Assembly (NCBI GenBank): GCA_016710525.1
Contig: JADJVQ010000012.1
Coordinates: forward strand, 1-64,000
Direction: 5' to 3'
Length of the DNA stretch: 64,000 bases
Origin: Burkholderiaceae bacterium
GTDB taxonomy: Bacteria > Pseudomonadota > Gammaproteobacteria > Burkholderiales > Burkholderiaceae_E
Shown here: in pieces, positions 63,809 through 64,000 of the stretch
Numbering within the stretch: the stretch's first letter is position 1
Layout: each line of letters starts with the position of its first letter
Position numbers and translations under genes: made by a program
Notes under the pieces: generated by a model
Told to the model about the DNA's origin: nothing
What the model saw: only the letters and a program-made list of their open reading frames with translations
The model's database searches: none

Positions 63809-64000
63809 ATGGCCTCACGCAGACTTCCAGAAAAGGCGCGGGTGCCCGCCCGCGCCGCCACGCGGCTGTTGCAGGACATCGTGGGCGCCTGGCGCTGCCA
63901 GGCGCTGCACGCCGCGGTGCAGCTGCAGATTCCGGAGCACCTCGCGGATGGGCCGCGGACCGTCTCCGACCTGAGCGCCGTGCTCGCCTGCAGCCCCGAC
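63809..64000 (+). CDS. O-methyltransferase/dimerisation-domain protein (5' part only)
   Basis: The first 64 codons are in the window. After a basic N-terminus come helices that match the dimerisation domain of SAM-dependent O-methyltransferases of the hydroxyneurosporene-type (LLQDIVGAWRCQALHAAVQL, IPEHLADGPRTVSDLSAVLA). The catalytic domain lies outside. ATG 63809 is 5 bases after the Bug gene stop, so it is probably co-translated with it. Function is uncertain. Confidence 0.65.
   Translation, partial: MASRRLPEKARVPARAATRLLQDIVGAWRCQALHAAVQLQIPEHLADGPRTVSDLSAVLACSPD

Overview
The window is GC-rich, gene-dense bacterial chromosome. Several tripartite-tricarboxylate receptor (Bug/TctC) genes, a CaiB/BaiF CoA-transferase, FCD-type GntR control and a cd1 nitrite reductase point to a denitrifying betaproteobacterium, probably Burkholderiales. 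No rRNA, tRNA, CRISPR array, insertion sequence or integrase was recognised.

Layout. 1-7614: catabolic genes (TPP enzyme, class II aldolase, a Bug remnant, CoA-transferase, GntR regulator, carboxymuconolactone decarboxylase-like protein, hydroxyacid dehydrogenase). Several are frameshifted, and one methyltransferase is split by a 51-base palindromic insertion. 7634-17392: an RTX-like repeat protein, a lipase-like hydrolase, a degenerate trypsin-like protein, a soluble chemoreceptor and a three-gene phosphotransferase unit. 17557-40432: a respiratory/denitrification island. 40552-46098: methionine, DNA-repair, Rieske oxygenase and glutathione-related genes. 46129-52989: a broken hybrid kinase, an aldo/keto reductase, an arsenate reductase plus aquaporin pair and a phosphatase. 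53138-64000: acyl-CoA synthetase, histone H1-like protein, atypical pyruvate kinase, PPK2, a two-component system beside an ABC-type binding protein, another Bug protein and the start of an O-methyltransferase.

The island is the most interesting part. It holds nirS, nirM, a possible d1-type propeller gene, a Dnr-like regulator, two divergent heme A synthase genes and a roughly 10-kb operon. That operon encodes a CuA subunit and a heme-copper subunit I whose active-site tyrosine position is glutamine, then heme O synthase and a SCO protein. It continues with a cytochrome b fused to a 2[4Fe-4S] ferredoxin and an MvhD-like domain, a FixH-like anchor, a second heme-copper-like subunit with phenylalanine at the tyrosine position, and a cytochrome b fused to a [2Fe-2S] ferredoxin and an NAD(P)H reductase. 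FNR/Dnr-type boxes (TTGAT-N4-ATCAA, perfect or near-perfect) precede the heme A synthases, this operon, nirS/TonB receptor and the regulator. I infer that the operon is a nitric oxide reductase of the non-canonical CuA type (the NorSY/sNOR or eNOR group), which removes the NO made by NirS and takes electrons from quinol, NAD(P)H and perhaps ferredoxin. No canonical norBC is in the window.

An unusual number of reading frames are broken by single-base changes: aldolase, CoA-transferase, NirS leader, the 3' ends of two operon genes, and the hybrid kinase. Because the coding sense survives on both sides of each break, some are probably sequence errors and should be checked before calling them pseudogenes.
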